Positions 26,550 through 35,560 of a stretch of DNA of 64,000 nt are shown piece by piece (within the stretch, counting starts at the first letter, position 1; each line of letters begins with the position of its first letter). A program made the translations under genes and the position numbers. The DNA lies in the NCBI GenBank assembly GCA_024398715.1, contig JAKSIP010000004.1, positions 62,001 through 126,000 of the forward strand, written 5' to 3'. The stretch is from Bacteroidaceae bacterium (lineage in GTDB: Bacteria > Bacteroidota > Bacteroidia > Bacteroidales > Bacteroidaceae). The notes under the pieces were generated by a model. That model saw only the letters and a program-made list of their open reading frames with translations. It was not told the DNA's origin and searched no databases.

Positions 26550-27295
26550 GACATCATCAACGAGGTTAATACCAGGTCTGCAACCAGTATCAGAATGGAA
26601 CTGGTAACAACAGCTTTGGTACTTGACAGTCCTACATCCTGGGATCCACCCTTTACGGAATATCCGTAATATGCAGGGATGGATGTGATTATGAATGCGT
26701 AAAACAAAGATTTGATTATTGCTGTCCAGAAGTGCCATGGAATGAAATGGTAACGCATTCCGTAATTCAACTCGCTGATACTGACCATGTTGAACAGGTC
26801 GCATACGATATAGGCACCTACAAAACCTGCAAAAGAACTGAATATTACAAGAAACGGCATCATGGAAAGCATGGCTGTGATTTTTGGAAAAATCAGGAAA
26901 TTTGCAGAATTGATACCTAATGAGTCCAGGGCATCTATCTGTTGTGTAATGCGCATAGTGCCTATCTCTGATGCAATATGTGATCCAATTTTCCCGGCCA
27001 GAATAAGACACATTACCGTAGATGAAAATTCAAGCAGAACCATTTCTCTGACAGCATAACCCACTGTGAATCCAGGCATCCACGGTTCAATGATATTGTA
27101 TTGTATCTGCGATATTACCACCGCCCCAAGAAAGAAAGCTATGATGAAGACTATGGGAAGTGATGCTACTCCAAGATTGTACAGATTGTGTACGTATTCT
27201 CTGAAGAACATGCGCATCCTGTCCGGCGCTGAAAATACGCGGTACATCAGGGCTGAATAGCTGCCTATATTGCTTATTGATTGTTTTAACCCCAT
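26546..27295 (-). CDS. mlaE: MlaE-type ABC transporter permease
   Basis: This is the integral permease of the MCE/Mla lipid transporter, partner of the ATPase encoded just downstream. The product has 249 residues with about five membrane helices. It shows the MlaE family region LVLEFSSTVMCLILAGKIGSHIASEIGTMRITQQIDALDSLG in outline (residues 95-140), whose EIGTMR and QIDAL motifs are diagnostic. The promoter is shared divergently with lptB. Confidence 0.92.
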   Translation of the reverse strand: MGLKQSISNIGSYSALMYRVFSAPDRMRMFFREYVHNLYNLGVASLPIVFIIAFFLGAVVISQIQYNIIEPWMPGFTVGYAVREMVLLEFSSTVMCLILAGKIGSHIASEIGTMRITQQIDALDSLGINSANFLIFPKITAMLSMMPFLVIFSSFAGFVGAYIVCDLFNMVSISELNYGMRYHFIPWHFWTAIIKSLFYAFIITSIPAYYGYSVKGGSQDVGLSSTKAVVTSSILILVADLVLTSLMMS

Positions 27296-27307
27296 AATAT
27301 ATCACAA

Positions 27308-27315
27308 CAAAGGTA
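27308..27315 (-). promoter_or_regulatory. -7 element of mlaE-mlaF
   Basis: CAAAGGTA on the plus strand reads TACCTTTG on the minus strand, a consensus -7 element 13 bases from the mlaE start. A TTTC at the expected -33 distance is near-consensus. It overlaps the divergent lptB promoter region. Confidence 0.6.
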
Positions 27316-27321
27316 TATATT

Positions 27322-27355
27322 TTTGCGGAATGTCCGAAACTTTTACTTATCTTTG
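27322..27355 (+). promoter_or_regulatory. Promoter of lptB
   Basis: TTTG at 27322-27325, 22 bases, then TATCTTTG at 27348-27355. The spacing is slightly longer than the 20 bases seen at most promoters here. Confidence 0.6.
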
Positions 27356-27375
27356 TGGAATAAGCAAAGATAATA

Positions 27376-28170
27376 ATGGACCAATCGGATAATATTCAGA
27401 ATATTCCTGTTCAGGATAATCAGGAGTCTATGGTACTGCGGACTGAAAACCTGGTAAAACGCTACGGCAAACGGACAGTGGTAAGCAATGTCTCTTTCAA
27501 TGTGCATCAAGGGGAAATAGTAGGCTTGCTGGGACCTAACGGTGCCGGAAAAACAACATCGTTCTACATGACAACCGGTCTTGTGGTTCCAAACGAAGGA
27601 CATATTTTCCTGAATGACCAGGAAATTACAGACTATCCCGTGTACAAGCGCGCCCGTGCAGGCATCGGCTATCTGGCTCAGGAGGCAAGCGTGTTCCGCA
27701 AGATGACGGTAGAAGACAATATCCGTTCCGTACTTGAATTGACGGGACGCCCGCTTGAATATCAGAAGGAAAAACTTGAGAGCCTTATCAATGAGTTCAG
27801 CCTGCAGAAAGTACGCAAGAATCTTGGCGACCGCTTGTCCGGAGGTGAACGCCGCCGTACTGAAATAGCCCGTTGTCTTGCAATTGAACCCAAGTTCATT
27901 ATGCTTGATGAACCTTTTGCCGGTGTTGACCCGATTGCTGTGGAAGATATCCAGCAGATAGTGTGGAAATTGAAATACAGGAATATTGGTATCCTCATTA
28001 CGGATCACAATGTTCACGAGACTTTGAGTATAACGGACAGGGCTTACCTTCTTTTTGAAGGACGTATACTTTTCCAGGGAACCCCTCCGGAACTTGCAGC
28101 AAATCCAACTGTAAGGGAAAAGTATCTTGGACGTAACTTTGTTCTGCAAAAAAAGAATTTCCAGCAATAA
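27376..28170 (+). CDS. lptB: LPS export ABC transporter ATPase LptB
   Basis: LptB powers extraction of LPS from the inner membrane with LptFG. The 264-residue product has [17 protein letters not shown] (Walker A), [17 protein letters not shown] (signature), [13 protein letters not shown] (Walker B) and the H-loop DHN. These match the LptB subfamily rather than other ABC ATPases. About 18 residues precede the conserved [13 protein letters not shown]. The ATG at 27430 is an alternative start. Only 4 bases separate it from the M6 protease gene. Confidence 0.95.
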   Translation: MDQSDNIQNIPVQDNQESMVLRTENLVKRYGKRTVVSNVSFNVHQGEIVGLLGPNGAGKTTSFYMTTGLVVPNEGHIFLNDQEITDYPVYKRARAGIGYLAQEASVFRKMTVEDNIRSVLELTGRPLEYQKEKLESLINEFSLQKVRKNLGDRLSGGERRRTEIARCLAIEPKFIMLDEPFAGVDPIAVEDIQQIVWKLKYRNIGILITDHNVHETLSITDRAYLLFEGRILFQGTPPELAANPTVREKYLGRNFVLQKKNFQQ

Positions 28171-28174
28171 ACAG

Positions 28175-29974
28175 ATGTCGGGACTTTGGAAAAATTATTC
28201 GGTTGCTCTCCTTTTCAGCCTGTTGCTGGTTCAAAACCTTCAAGCTGTAAGAAGTCACGGACGTTTTGTTTCCGTCCAATGTACGGATGGAACGTTTGTG
28301 GATTGTTCGTTGAAAGGAGATGAACACCTGTCCTGGTTCCAGACTTCTGACGGTACAATCATGTGCAGAAATTCGGAGGGGTTGTTCTACAAGGCACCTG
28401 ATGAATATGTACGTAATCTGCATTCATTGATAGAAAAGAATGACAGGGAAATATTATCGCAGCAGTTGTCATCTCTGACAAAATCCACCAAAAGTAAAAC
28501 TGTTGATCCGTCATGGTTCATTTATGGTTCCCGGGTTTTCAAACCGGTGGGAAAACTTACAGGTATTGTATTGCTTGTACAGTTCCAGGATGTGAAGTTT
28601 CAGGATCACGGAAAAGATATCAGAGCTATCTACGACGAAATGTACAATTCTTCCGGGTACACCAGCACGTTCGTCTATGGTGGCAAAACTTATTCGGGAG
28701 CGATAGGCAGTATGCGCGATTATTGGGTAACACAGTCCGACAGTGCATTTACTCCGGATTTTTATGTAACCGAACCCGTTACGCTCAGTCATGATTTTGC
28801 TTATTACGGAATAAATGATTTGAACGGTGATACCCAGGCCGGAAATGACAAACGTCCGGCTGAAATGGTCTCTGAAGCCTGCCTTGAACTGGATAAATCC
28901 ATTGATTTGCGCCAATATGATTCCAACAGGGACGGCTTTGTTGATTTTTTACTTGTCATTTTTGCAGGAAAAGGTGAGAATGACCTGCTTCTTTACAATC
29001 CGGACCGTATCTGGCCGCATACTGCTTTTCCCACTATGGAAACATTGCCTGTTTCCGGTTTGCGTGTAGTTGGCTATTCATGCTCCCCGGAAATAATGGG
29101 CGGAACAGAAGATCAGATTGATGGAATCGGGACAATGACTCATGAAATGGCTCATCTGATGGGTCTTCCTGATTATTATTGCTATGATACAACCAAAGAT
29201 GTCTATGCATTGGGATCATGGAGTCTGATGGATTATGGAAATTATAATAACGGTGGCACTATTCCCCAAGGATTGACCGCTTTGGAAAGATATACTCTGG
29301 GCTGGCTTGATTTTACGGATCTTGAGGCATCGGGAGATTATGTTTTGGCTGATTTGGAAACTTCCAATATGGCATATCGTATTACAAGCAATGATCCCGG
29401 CAAATTTCTGATACTTGAAGGGCGGATGAAGAACGGGTGGTATTGCTGTGACAAGTCAAAAGGACTTCTGGTTACGGCTGTGGATTACAATGAGAACTGT
29501 TGGAAATTCAATAAAGTCATAAAATCTGACAGTGAAGCCCGTTACCGGGTAGTGCCCGCCGATAACCATTATGCTTTGAACTCGGAAAACTATGACTGCT
29601 ATCCGTACGTTTACAGCAAAGGACGGAAAGACAGCCTGACAATGTACTCTTACCCGTCCATGAAGGTTGGCGGTGTGTCAATCAACAAGCCTTTATCCGA
29701 TATCAGAATAGATGGAACTCTTGTCAGATTCCATTTCAGCGATCCGGTAAACTTTGTGCATGAATTGGAAAATTATCCTTTGGTCTCTGTAGAGGACAAC
29801 GGCATCTCAGTCCTGTTTGATAATTATTCGCAGGAATGCGTGAGTCTGTTGGCTTCTGACGGAACATTGCTGGAAACTCTTGCTCCGGTTAATGGCAAAT
29901 GTCTTTTTTGTCCGGCAACAAGAGGAATATATCTGATCAGGATAGGTGATTATACTTGCAAGGTCTTTTATTGA
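28175..29974 (+). CDS. Secreted M6 family metalloprotease, probable T9SS cargo
   Basis: This is a predicted secreted zinc metalloprotease of the M6 (immune inhibitor A) family, with 599 residues from ATG 28175. A signal peptide (SVALLFSLLLVQNLQAV) is followed by an N-terminal region starting SHGRFVSVQCTDGT. The zinc motif HEMAHLMGLPD has H323, E324, H327 and the third ligand D333. The last 70 residues look like a T9SS type A sorting domain, with GIYLIRIGDYTCKVFY at the end. The start fits 4 bases after lptB. Substrate unknown. Confidence 0.85.
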   Translation: MSGLWKNYSVALLFSLLLVQNLQAVRSHGRFVSVQCTDGTFVDCSLKGDEHLSWFQTSDGTIMCRNSEGLFYKAPDEYVRNLHSLIEKNDREILSQQLSSLTKSTKSKTVDPSWFIYGSRVFKPVGKLTGIVLLVQFQDVKFQDHGKDIRAIYDEMYNSSGYTSTFVYGGKTYSGAIGSMRDYWVTQSDSAFTPDFYVTEPVTLSHDFAYYGINDLNGDTQAGNDKRPAEMVSEACLELDKSIDLRQYDSNRDGFVDFLLVIFAGKGENDLLLYNPDRIWPHTAFPTMETLPVSGLRVVGYSCSPEIMGGTEDQIDGIGTMTHEMAHLMGLPDYYCYDTTKDVYALGSWSLMDYGNYNNGGTIPQGLTALERYTLGWLDFTDLEASGDYVLADLETSNMAYRITSNDPGKFLILEGRMKNGWYCCDKSKGLLVTAVDYNENCWKFNKVIKSDSEARYRVVPADNHYALNSENYDCYPYVYSKGRKDSLTMYSYPSMKVGGVSINKPLSDIRIDGTLVRFHFSDPVNFVHELENYPLVSVEDNGISVLFDNYSQECVSLLASDGTLLETLAPVNGKCLFCPATRGIYLIRIGDYTCKVFY

Positions 29975-29980
29975 GTCTTT

Positions 29981-32644
29981 ATGTTCAGGAAAGCATGTCT
30001 GTCAATATTGTCTTTTTTTCTGCTGGCAACTGATCTGAATGCGTTGTCCAGGCATGACAGACTGTTGGAACTGGCAGGAAATGTGCACAGATTCAATTCC
30101 GTATTCACACAAGAGAAGGTGTTCCTTTTTTTTGACAATACAGCCTATTTTCAGGGAGAAACAATCTGGTTCAAGGCTTTTGTGACAAATGCTACCAATT
30201 TCAGTCAGGCGCAGAGCCGTGTCCTGTATGTAGAACTTGTGTCGCCTACGGGAGTTGTTCTTCAGCAGAAAAAATTGCCGGTAGCCTATGGCCAGACTCA
30301 CGGAGAGTTTATATTGAAAGATGTAGGAACAGCGCAGGCAAGGGATTATAGGGGTGTGATTGATTATCCGAGCGGATTTTACGAGGTAAGGGCATATACG
30401 CGCAATCAGCTCAATTTTGATGTGAATACCATTTTTTCAAGAGTCTTTCCCGTATATACTGACCCTGTCGGCAAAGGCGAATTCGAATCGTCCCGTGTGT
30501 TGGAGCAGGAACCTACTGCTACTGCGAAACGTCCTGACCCCGATAAACAGAACAGTCTGAATGTTTCTTTTTATCCCGAGGGTGGCACAGCAATAGCTGG
30601 AATTCCTCAAAGAGTGGCATTCAAGGTTACGGATCAGGATGGCTACAATGTTGACGATTGTAGGATTTACGATACGGATGATGTACTTTTGGGCGCTGTT
30701 TCCCATGATGGTATGGGCAGTTTTACGTATATCCCGTCAAAAAGTGCAAACAGGGTTTATGTCAGGTCAGGAAAGAATGGTAAAACAACCTGGTTTACAT
30801 TGCCACAGTCCCAGAAATCGGGGTGGACATTGAAACTTGAACAACCTGCTTTTGACAGGACACGGGTCACTTTCGGTTATGTCCCGGAATCTGTTTTGGA
30901 ACAGGATATTACAGATACTTTGGGAGTTGCCGTAACTTGCAGAGGAAATGTAATTGCCTATTCTGATCTGGAAATGCACATTGGAGCGGGAAAAGACAGG
31001 TTTGAGGGCAATCTTGATATGGATGCCTCCGGCTGGCCCTTGGGGGTATGTCAGGTAGTTCTTTACAATACTGACGGTCAGGTCCTTCTTACCCGTATGT
31101 TCTTCCATTCAAATCCTGCTTTTGTAACACCTTCAATTACTGTTGAGAAAAATCAGAATTATTATGATCCTTTTGAACAGATCAATTTGAGATTTACTTT
31201 AAAAGACTCAAAGGGTAATCCTATTAAGGACCGTTTTGCCGTTTCTGTCCGCGATGCCAACGACTATGGAAACGGTTCTACAGACAATATCCTGTACAAT
31301 CTTTTGCTTTGTTCTGATTTGAAGGGATATATCCGCAATCCTGATTATTATTTTGAGAAAACCGATGCCAGACATCTGGAAGATCTTGATTTGCTGATGC
31401 TTGTCCAAGGTTGGCAAAGGTATGACTGGAAAGTTATGAGCGGTGTGGAACCGTTTGAAGAAACGCAAAGGCTTGAAGAAAGCCTGACTCTGAACGGGTG
31501 GGTAAGGACACGTGCCTCAAAAAAGAGCATGGAAGGGGTGACCGTTTCTGCCGGACTTACTCCTAAGGATAAGACAAAATCGGCCCGTTTTTCCGCAGTT
31601 ACCGATTCCAGCGGCTATTTCGGTTTCAATCTTCCCGATTTTGAGGAAAGTGCAAAAGTGACTTTACGTCTCTCTTCAAAGAAACATAAGGATCTGGAGG
31701 CCAGAATAGTGTTTGACAGGGGCGCTGTTCCTCCACCAAGAATAATTGAGCTGGCAGAAAAGCATTTGAACGGGGCATATCGCAATAAAAAACTGTCTTT
31801 GAATAAAAACCAGCTGTTTGATGCTGTTGCCGATACAATCACCGGGTATATTCTGCCAGAAGTGGAAATCATTGAAAGACGCCAGTTTATAGATTATGAT
31901 ACATTTACCGCTTTTGATGCTCAGGCCGAGGTCGAGATTGAACTGGACAGGGGAGAACGTACAGATAATGTGTACGGTTTTCTGGTTGACAAAGGATATG
32001 TGATATTTGAGTCAGAGGGCACAGACGGGTCAGACGATTTGGCAACGGCACTTGCTTTCAGCAATATTTTATCAATTAACGGTACGCCCTCTTTCTGGTA
32101 TGTCCATGACTCCGAAAAAACCCGTTATGTAGGGAAACAGTATCCTCCGCATCACATACCTATGGAGCTGGTCAAGAGTGTCATTGTATTTGACAAGCCT
32201 ATGCCGTTAAGCAGAGCCAACAAGTTCATGCCCCTTCTGCATGAGGCATCGGTAAAACAGATATCCGATATTGACAACATTCTTAAGTTCAAGGGAGAAA
32301 GTACAAACTCAAGTACGCAAATGTATTATATTGTGGACTTGCAGCTCAAGGACCAATATGAAATAAAGGTTTCAGATTATTACAACAAACTGGGAAAACG
32401 TGTTGCCAATGTCCAGGGCTATAGCGTGATAATAGATTTCTATGGCCCGGAATATGCTGAAAAACCAATGCCGGGAACGGCCGATTTCCGTAGGACTTTG
32501 TATTGGAACCCCAATGTCATTACAGATGAGAACGGCTGTGCTTCTGTTTCTTTCTACAACAATTCGTATTCAAGGAACATGACTGTTACCGGTGCCGGAA
32601 TTACCAATGCGGGGACTCCGTATGTACTGGATACGGGATTGTAA
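29981..32644 (+). CDS. Macroglobulin-like (MG2) envelope protein
   Basis: The product has 887 residues with a signal peptide (LSILSFFLLATDLNAL). An N-terminal MG2-like domain follows, recognised by FFDNTAYFQGETIWFKAFV at about 50-68 and by the LVSPTGVVLQQKKLPV strand pattern. Further beta-sandwich domains and a region near 720-760 (VKSVIVFDKPMPLSRANKF) recall a degenerate TonB-receptor plug. The C-terminal WNPNVITDENGCASVSFYNN segment is typical of this Bacteroidales family. Function unknown, envelope location inferred. It is 6 bases behind the M6 protease, so the two are probably made together. Confidence 0.75.
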   Translation: MFRKACLSILSFFLLATDLNALSRHDRLLELAGNVHRFNSVFTQEKVFLFFDNTAYFQGETIWFKAFVTNATNFSQAQSRVLYVELVSPTGVVLQQKKLPVAYGQTHGEFILKDVGTAQARDYRGVIDYPSGFYEVRAYTRNQLNFDVNTIFSRVFPVYTDPVGKGEFESSRVLEQEPTATAKRPDPDKQNSLNVSFYPEGGTAIAGIPQRVAFKVTDQDGYNVDDCRIYDTDDVLLGAVSHDGMGSFTYIPSKSANRVYVRSGKNGKTTWFTLPQSQKSGWTLKLEQPAFDRTRVTFGYVPESVLEQDITDTLGVAVTCRGNVIAYSDLEMHIGAGKDRFEGNLDMDASGWPLGVCQVVLYNTDGQVLLTRMFFHSNPAFVTPSITVEKNQNYYDPFEQINLRFTLKDSKGNPIKDRFAVSVRDANDYGNGSTDNILYNLLLCSDLKGYIRNPDYYFEKTDARHLEDLDLLMLVQGWQRYDWKVMSGVEPFEETQRLEESLTLNGWVRTRASKKSMEGVTVSAGLTPKDKTKSARFSAVTDSSGYFGFNLPDFEESAKVTLRLSSKKHKDLEARIVFDRGAVPPPRIIELAEKHLNGAYRNKKLSLNKNQLFDAVADTITGYILPEVEIIERRQFIDYDTFTAFDAQAEVEIELDRGERTDNVYGFLVDKGYVIFESEGTDGSDDLATALAFSNILSINGTPSFWYVHDSEKTRYVGKQYPPHHIPMELVKSVIVFDKPMPLSRANKFMPLLHEASVKQISDIDNILKFKGESTNSSTQMYYIVDLQLKDQYEIKVSDYYNKLGKRVANVQGYSVIIDFYGPEYAEKPMPGTADFRRTLYWNPNVITDENGCASVSFYNNSYSRNMTVTGAGITNAGTPYVLDTGL

Positions 32645-32669
32645 TTTGCTATATTATTCTTGTGTATTG

Positions 32670-32701
32670 TTTGCTTAATTACATGATATTCTTTATTTTT
32701 G
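32670..32701 (+). promoter_or_regulatory. Promoter of the VTC-DUF4956 cluster
   Basis: TTTG at 32670-32673, 20 bases, then TATTTTTG at 32694-32701, an exact match to both elements. It lies 32 bases before the first gene. The next four genes overlap or are closely spaced, which supports a five-gene operon. Confidence 0.85.
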
Positions 32702-32732
32702 CATGATTGATAAAATGCATCTCTAAAAAAAT

Positions 32733-33506
32733 ATGGACAGTCGTTTTCTACAGCAATTGCAAACTCTTTCTCCGATTTCTTTGGGAGATATGGAAAGCGT
32801 CAGTCTTATGAACAGAATTGATACCAAATACCTGGCTACATATGATCAGCTTGCCTTGCTCCTGGGTCTTGTCCGGGACAAGTACATGGTACTTACAATA
32901 AACGATTCCTGTCATTTTGAATATGCAACAACATATCTTGATACGCAGGACCGTATCATGTATATGGCTCATCATAACAGGCGTCTTACGCGTCAAAAGG
33001 TCAGAGTCCGCAATTATGTGGATACCGGCGACACTTTTTTTGAGGTGAAACGCAAGAACAATCACGGTAAAACCAAAAAGAAACGTATGCAGGTGGAAAG
33101 TATCGATACGCTTTTCAGGGACGGAGCGGATTCGTTTCTGGATAGAGTGGCATTGCTGCCTGTAAAGCTTTCCGATATGGTACCGTATGTAAGTAACCGT
33201 TTTGAACGTATTACTCTTGTCAACAATCAGATGACAGAACGGCTTACAATTGACAGCGGATTGTCTTTCCGGAATCTGGCCACCGGAAATAGTTGTGATT
33301 TGACAGGACTGGTGGTGATAGAGGTGAAACGTGACGGAATGTGCTATTCTCCGATTGCGGATATTCTGCGTGATCTTCGCATCAAGTCCAGCGGTTTTTC
33401 AAAATACTGTATCGGTGCTGCGCTGACCGACCCTTCCCTAAAGAGAAACAACTTTAAGAAAAAATTGCGCAGAATTGGAAAATTGATTGATAAACAAATA
33501 GAATGA
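32733..33506 (+). CDS. VTC-domain polyphosphate polymerase-like protein
   Basis: The product has 257 residues and belongs to the VTC family of the triphosphate tunnel fold, whose eukaryotic members make polyphosphate. Tunnel residues are visible in order: NRIDTKYLA near 28, RQKVRVRNY near 90, FFEVKRKN near 107, then VVIEVKRDGM near 192 and GFSKYCIGAA near 218. There is no SPX domain, no signal peptide and no membrane segment, so it is a stand-alone cytoplasmic catalytic domain. It starts the operon and its partner DUF4956 follows after 4 bases. Whether it makes polyphosphate in bacteria is not established from sequence. Confidence 0.85.
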   Translation: MDSRFLQQLQTLSPISLGDMESVSLMNRIDTKYLATYDQLALLLGLVRDKYMVLTINDSCHFEYATTYLDTQDRIMYMAHHNRRLTRQKVRVRNYVDTGDTFFEVKRKNNHGKTKKKRMQVESIDTLFRDGADSFLDRVALLPVKLSDMVPYVSNRFERITLVNNQMTERLTIDSGLSFRNLATGNSCDLTGLVVIEVKRDGMCYSPIADILRDLRIKSSGFSKYCIGAALTDPSLKRNNFKKKLRRIGKLIDKQIE

Positions 33507-33510
33507 AAAT

Positions 33511-34260
33511 ATGTTCCTAACTGATTTTTTAGCCGGAGGAGTAAATTCGCTGATGGCTGTTCTTGAAGAAGATATTGATGCTGCGGAAGTTTTGGAAAAC
33601 CAGGTGTCTGATGCTGTCTCATCAAATCCTATGATGTTTGATTGGAGCAGCATGAGCGTTATGCTGTTGCGTTTTCTCATCAACGTTATTGTAGTAAGCA
33701 TAGTTGTCCACTGTTTCTATTATCCCAAAGCGAAGCGCAGAGATTATTTCTTTACTTTTACCTTGATTGCGGTCAGCATTTTCATGCTGATTTACCTTAT
33801 GGGCGGAGTAAAGCTCAAGGTTGGATTCGCTCTCGGATTGTTTGCAATATTCGGCATCATAAAGTATAGGACGGAACAGGTGCAGATAAGGGAAATGACA
33901 TATATGTTCGTCGTAATAGCAATTTCCGTTATCAACGGGCTTGCAAACTCTCTTACATATCTTGAACTTGCATGTACCAATCTTATCTTCATAATCTCTC
34001 TTGCGGTAAGTGAGAATACCAATTGGGTAAAGCATATTCCGTCCAAGATAATCAAGTATGACAACATAAAACTGATTACTCCCGATAAGGAAAAGGAACT
34101 TGTTGAAGACCTGGAAAAACGTACCGGGCTCAAAATAATACGTGTAGAGGTAGGCAATATAGATTTTCTGAAAGATGCTGCCATTGTTAAAATCTATTAC
34201 GAGCCTGTTATGGATGAATTCGGGACAATAGGAAACGTCAATAAGGTGAAAATGAAATGA
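33511..34260 (+). CDS. DUF4956 membrane protein
   Basis: This conserved inner-membrane protein of unknown function often neighbours VTC-domain genes. The product has 249 residues. A short N terminus precedes about four helices (50-70, 80-98, 102-118, 128-165). The highly conserved GVKLKVGFALGLFAIFGIIKYRT sits between them (given in outline) and resembles a pore-lining loop. A cytoplasmic C-terminal domain (about 185-249) ends YYEPVMDEFGTIGNVNKVKMK. Its stop overlaps the next start (ATGA). A role as channel or exporter for the VTC product is inference. Confidence 0.85.
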   Translation: MFLTDFLAGGVNSLMAVLEEDIDAAEVLENQVSDAVSSNPMMFDWSSMSVMLLRFLINVIVVSIVVHCFYYPKAKRRDYFFTFTLIAVSIFMLIYLMGGVKLKVGFALGLFAIFGIIKYRTEQVQIREMTYMFVVIAISVINGLANSLTYLELACTNLIFIISLAVSENTNWVKHIPSKIIKYDNIKLITPDKEKELVEDLEKRTGLKIIRVEVGNIDFLKDAAIVKIYYEPVMDEFGTIGNVNKVKMK

Positions 34261-35099
34261 AATTACGTTCCGCAATATTGCTTCTTGCAGTTTCTCTACT
34301 TGTTGTTCCGGCAACAGCCGGGAATATCAATGAATGGGGAGCCAGATTTTCTGTCGGTACAGAAATGAAACTGGCAAAAGGTCTTGACCTTTCTGCGGGT
34401 TTGCTGTATTCTTTGAACAATGACTTCCGTTCAACGGACAAAACAAAGTTCGCCCTGGACCTCTCTTACAGATTGTTCAGAAACAAATCCAAGAAATTCA
34501 ATCTTAAAACTTCTCTGGGATATGAATATTCCAAAGAACGTATGCCCGAAAAGACAGAAATAAAAAACAAAGACATCGTATTGGATTTTAATGACAACGA
34601 GTACCAGGAATATAACGTAACCCTTACAGATGCATGGTGGAGCCCGTCCCATAGGGTAAAGTTCTCTCTGAGCGGCAAACTGGAATTGGGACGTTTTACT
34701 CTGTCCCTGCGTGAAATGTACAGATACTGCCATACGGACAGGGTAGATGTCAATCAGGCAAAGAGCAAATTCAGATACGATGAAGGACTGGGGACAATAG
34801 CGTTGAAGGATTCCGTTTCATATTCTGTTGATTCAAAGGGCGGTGACAATGATCATATCTTGCGTTCAAAATTTGAAATATCATACAATATCCCGCATTT
34901 CAAGGCTAATCCGTTCATTATGGCAGAGGTGTTCAACAATGTGGCATCGGGATTCAGACTGGAACGCATGCGTTATCGTGCTGGATTTGACATGACTTTC
35001 AAAAAACATAATTGTCTGAGTATCTATTATCAGTTCCAGAATTATGTGAACCAGAAATTCCTGCATACTCCAGGAATAGAATATACGTATAAATTTTAA
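34257..35099 (+). CDS. DUF2490 outer-membrane beta-barrel protein
   Basis: The product has 280 residues: a signal peptide (ILLLAVSLLVVPATAG), then repeated amphipathic strands, and a final YTYKF with the C-terminal aromatic residue expected of an outer-membrane barrel. The YYQFQNYVNQKFLHTPGIEY block is characteristic of DUF2490. Function unknown. Its ATG overlaps the DUF4956 stop, so the two are translationally coupled. With DUF4956 in the inner membrane it may complete a trans-envelope route. Confidence 0.8.
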   Translation: MKLRSAILLLAVSLLVVPATAGNINEWGARFSVGTEMKLAKGLDLSAGLLYSLNNDFRSTDKTKFALDLSYRLFRNKSKKFNLKTSLGYEYSKERMPEKTEIKNKDIVLDFNDNEYQEYNVTLTDAWWSPSHRVKFSLSGKLELGRFTLSLREMYRYCHTDRVDVNQAKSKFRYDEGLGTIALKDSVSYSVDSKGGDNDHILRSKFEISYNIPHFKANPFIMAEVFNNVASGFRLERMRYRAGFDMTFKKHNCLSIYYQFQNYVNQKFLHTPGIEYTYKF

Positions 35100-35110
35100 T
35101 TATAGTATAG

Positions 35111-35560
35111 ATGAAAAAGCTATTGTTGTTCTTGTCTGTCCTGTCATTGCAGACCTACGCTCAGAAAGGACTGGATGTGGTTTTTGTGCATGATAAGGAG
35201 GCAAAAACCATTGTAGGTCTGGATGATCTTGACAAGATTGTCTTTAAGGACAGTGAAATTGTCTATTATCTCAATGACGGAACCGGAAACTCTATCGGTC
35301 TGGATAAGTTCGCCGGTTTTTTTGTTACAGCATCTACCTATGCGGATAAGGTGGATGATACTGAAGATGAGATCAGTCTTGCTGATGGGCTTTTGCGTGT
35401 AAACGGGCATAAGAACCTGATAGTGAAATTATACAGCGCAGTTTCTCTGGTAAAAGAATTTACTGTTGAGTCTGACAGTCAGACATTTGATCTGTCAGAT
35501 CTGCCAAGGGGAGTATATATTGCAGTAGTGGGAACCGATACAGTCAAACTGGTAAAATGA
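35111..35560 (+). CDS. Small secreted protein with T9SS-like C terminus
   Basis: The product has 149 residues with a signal peptide (KKLLLFLSVLSLQTYAQ). The middle has short strands (VVFVHDKEAKTIVGLDDLDKIVF). The C-terminal 60 residues (LRVNGHKNLIVKLYSAVSLV, later LSDLPRGVYIAVVGTDTVKLVK in outline) have the GVYI...VKLVK ending of T9SS type A sorting domains. I do not recognise the N-terminal part. Its stop overlaps the next gene's ATG by 4 bases. It may be an adaptor or small surface protein made with the beta-helix protein. Confidence 0.7.
   Translation: MKKLLLFLSVLSLQTYAQKGLDVVFVHDKEAKTIVGLDDLDKIVFKDSEIVYYLNDGTGNSIGLDKFAGFFVTASTYADKVDDTEDEISLADGLLRVNGHKNLIVKLYSAVSLVKEFTVESDSQTFDLSDLPRGVYIAVVGTDTVKLVK

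Noticed and set aside
25854..27011. A 385-residue version of the MlaF ATPase
   Set aside because: The extra 154 residues are mlaE read out of frame. The family start [11 protein letters not shown] at 26549 overlaps the mlaE stop as ATGA.
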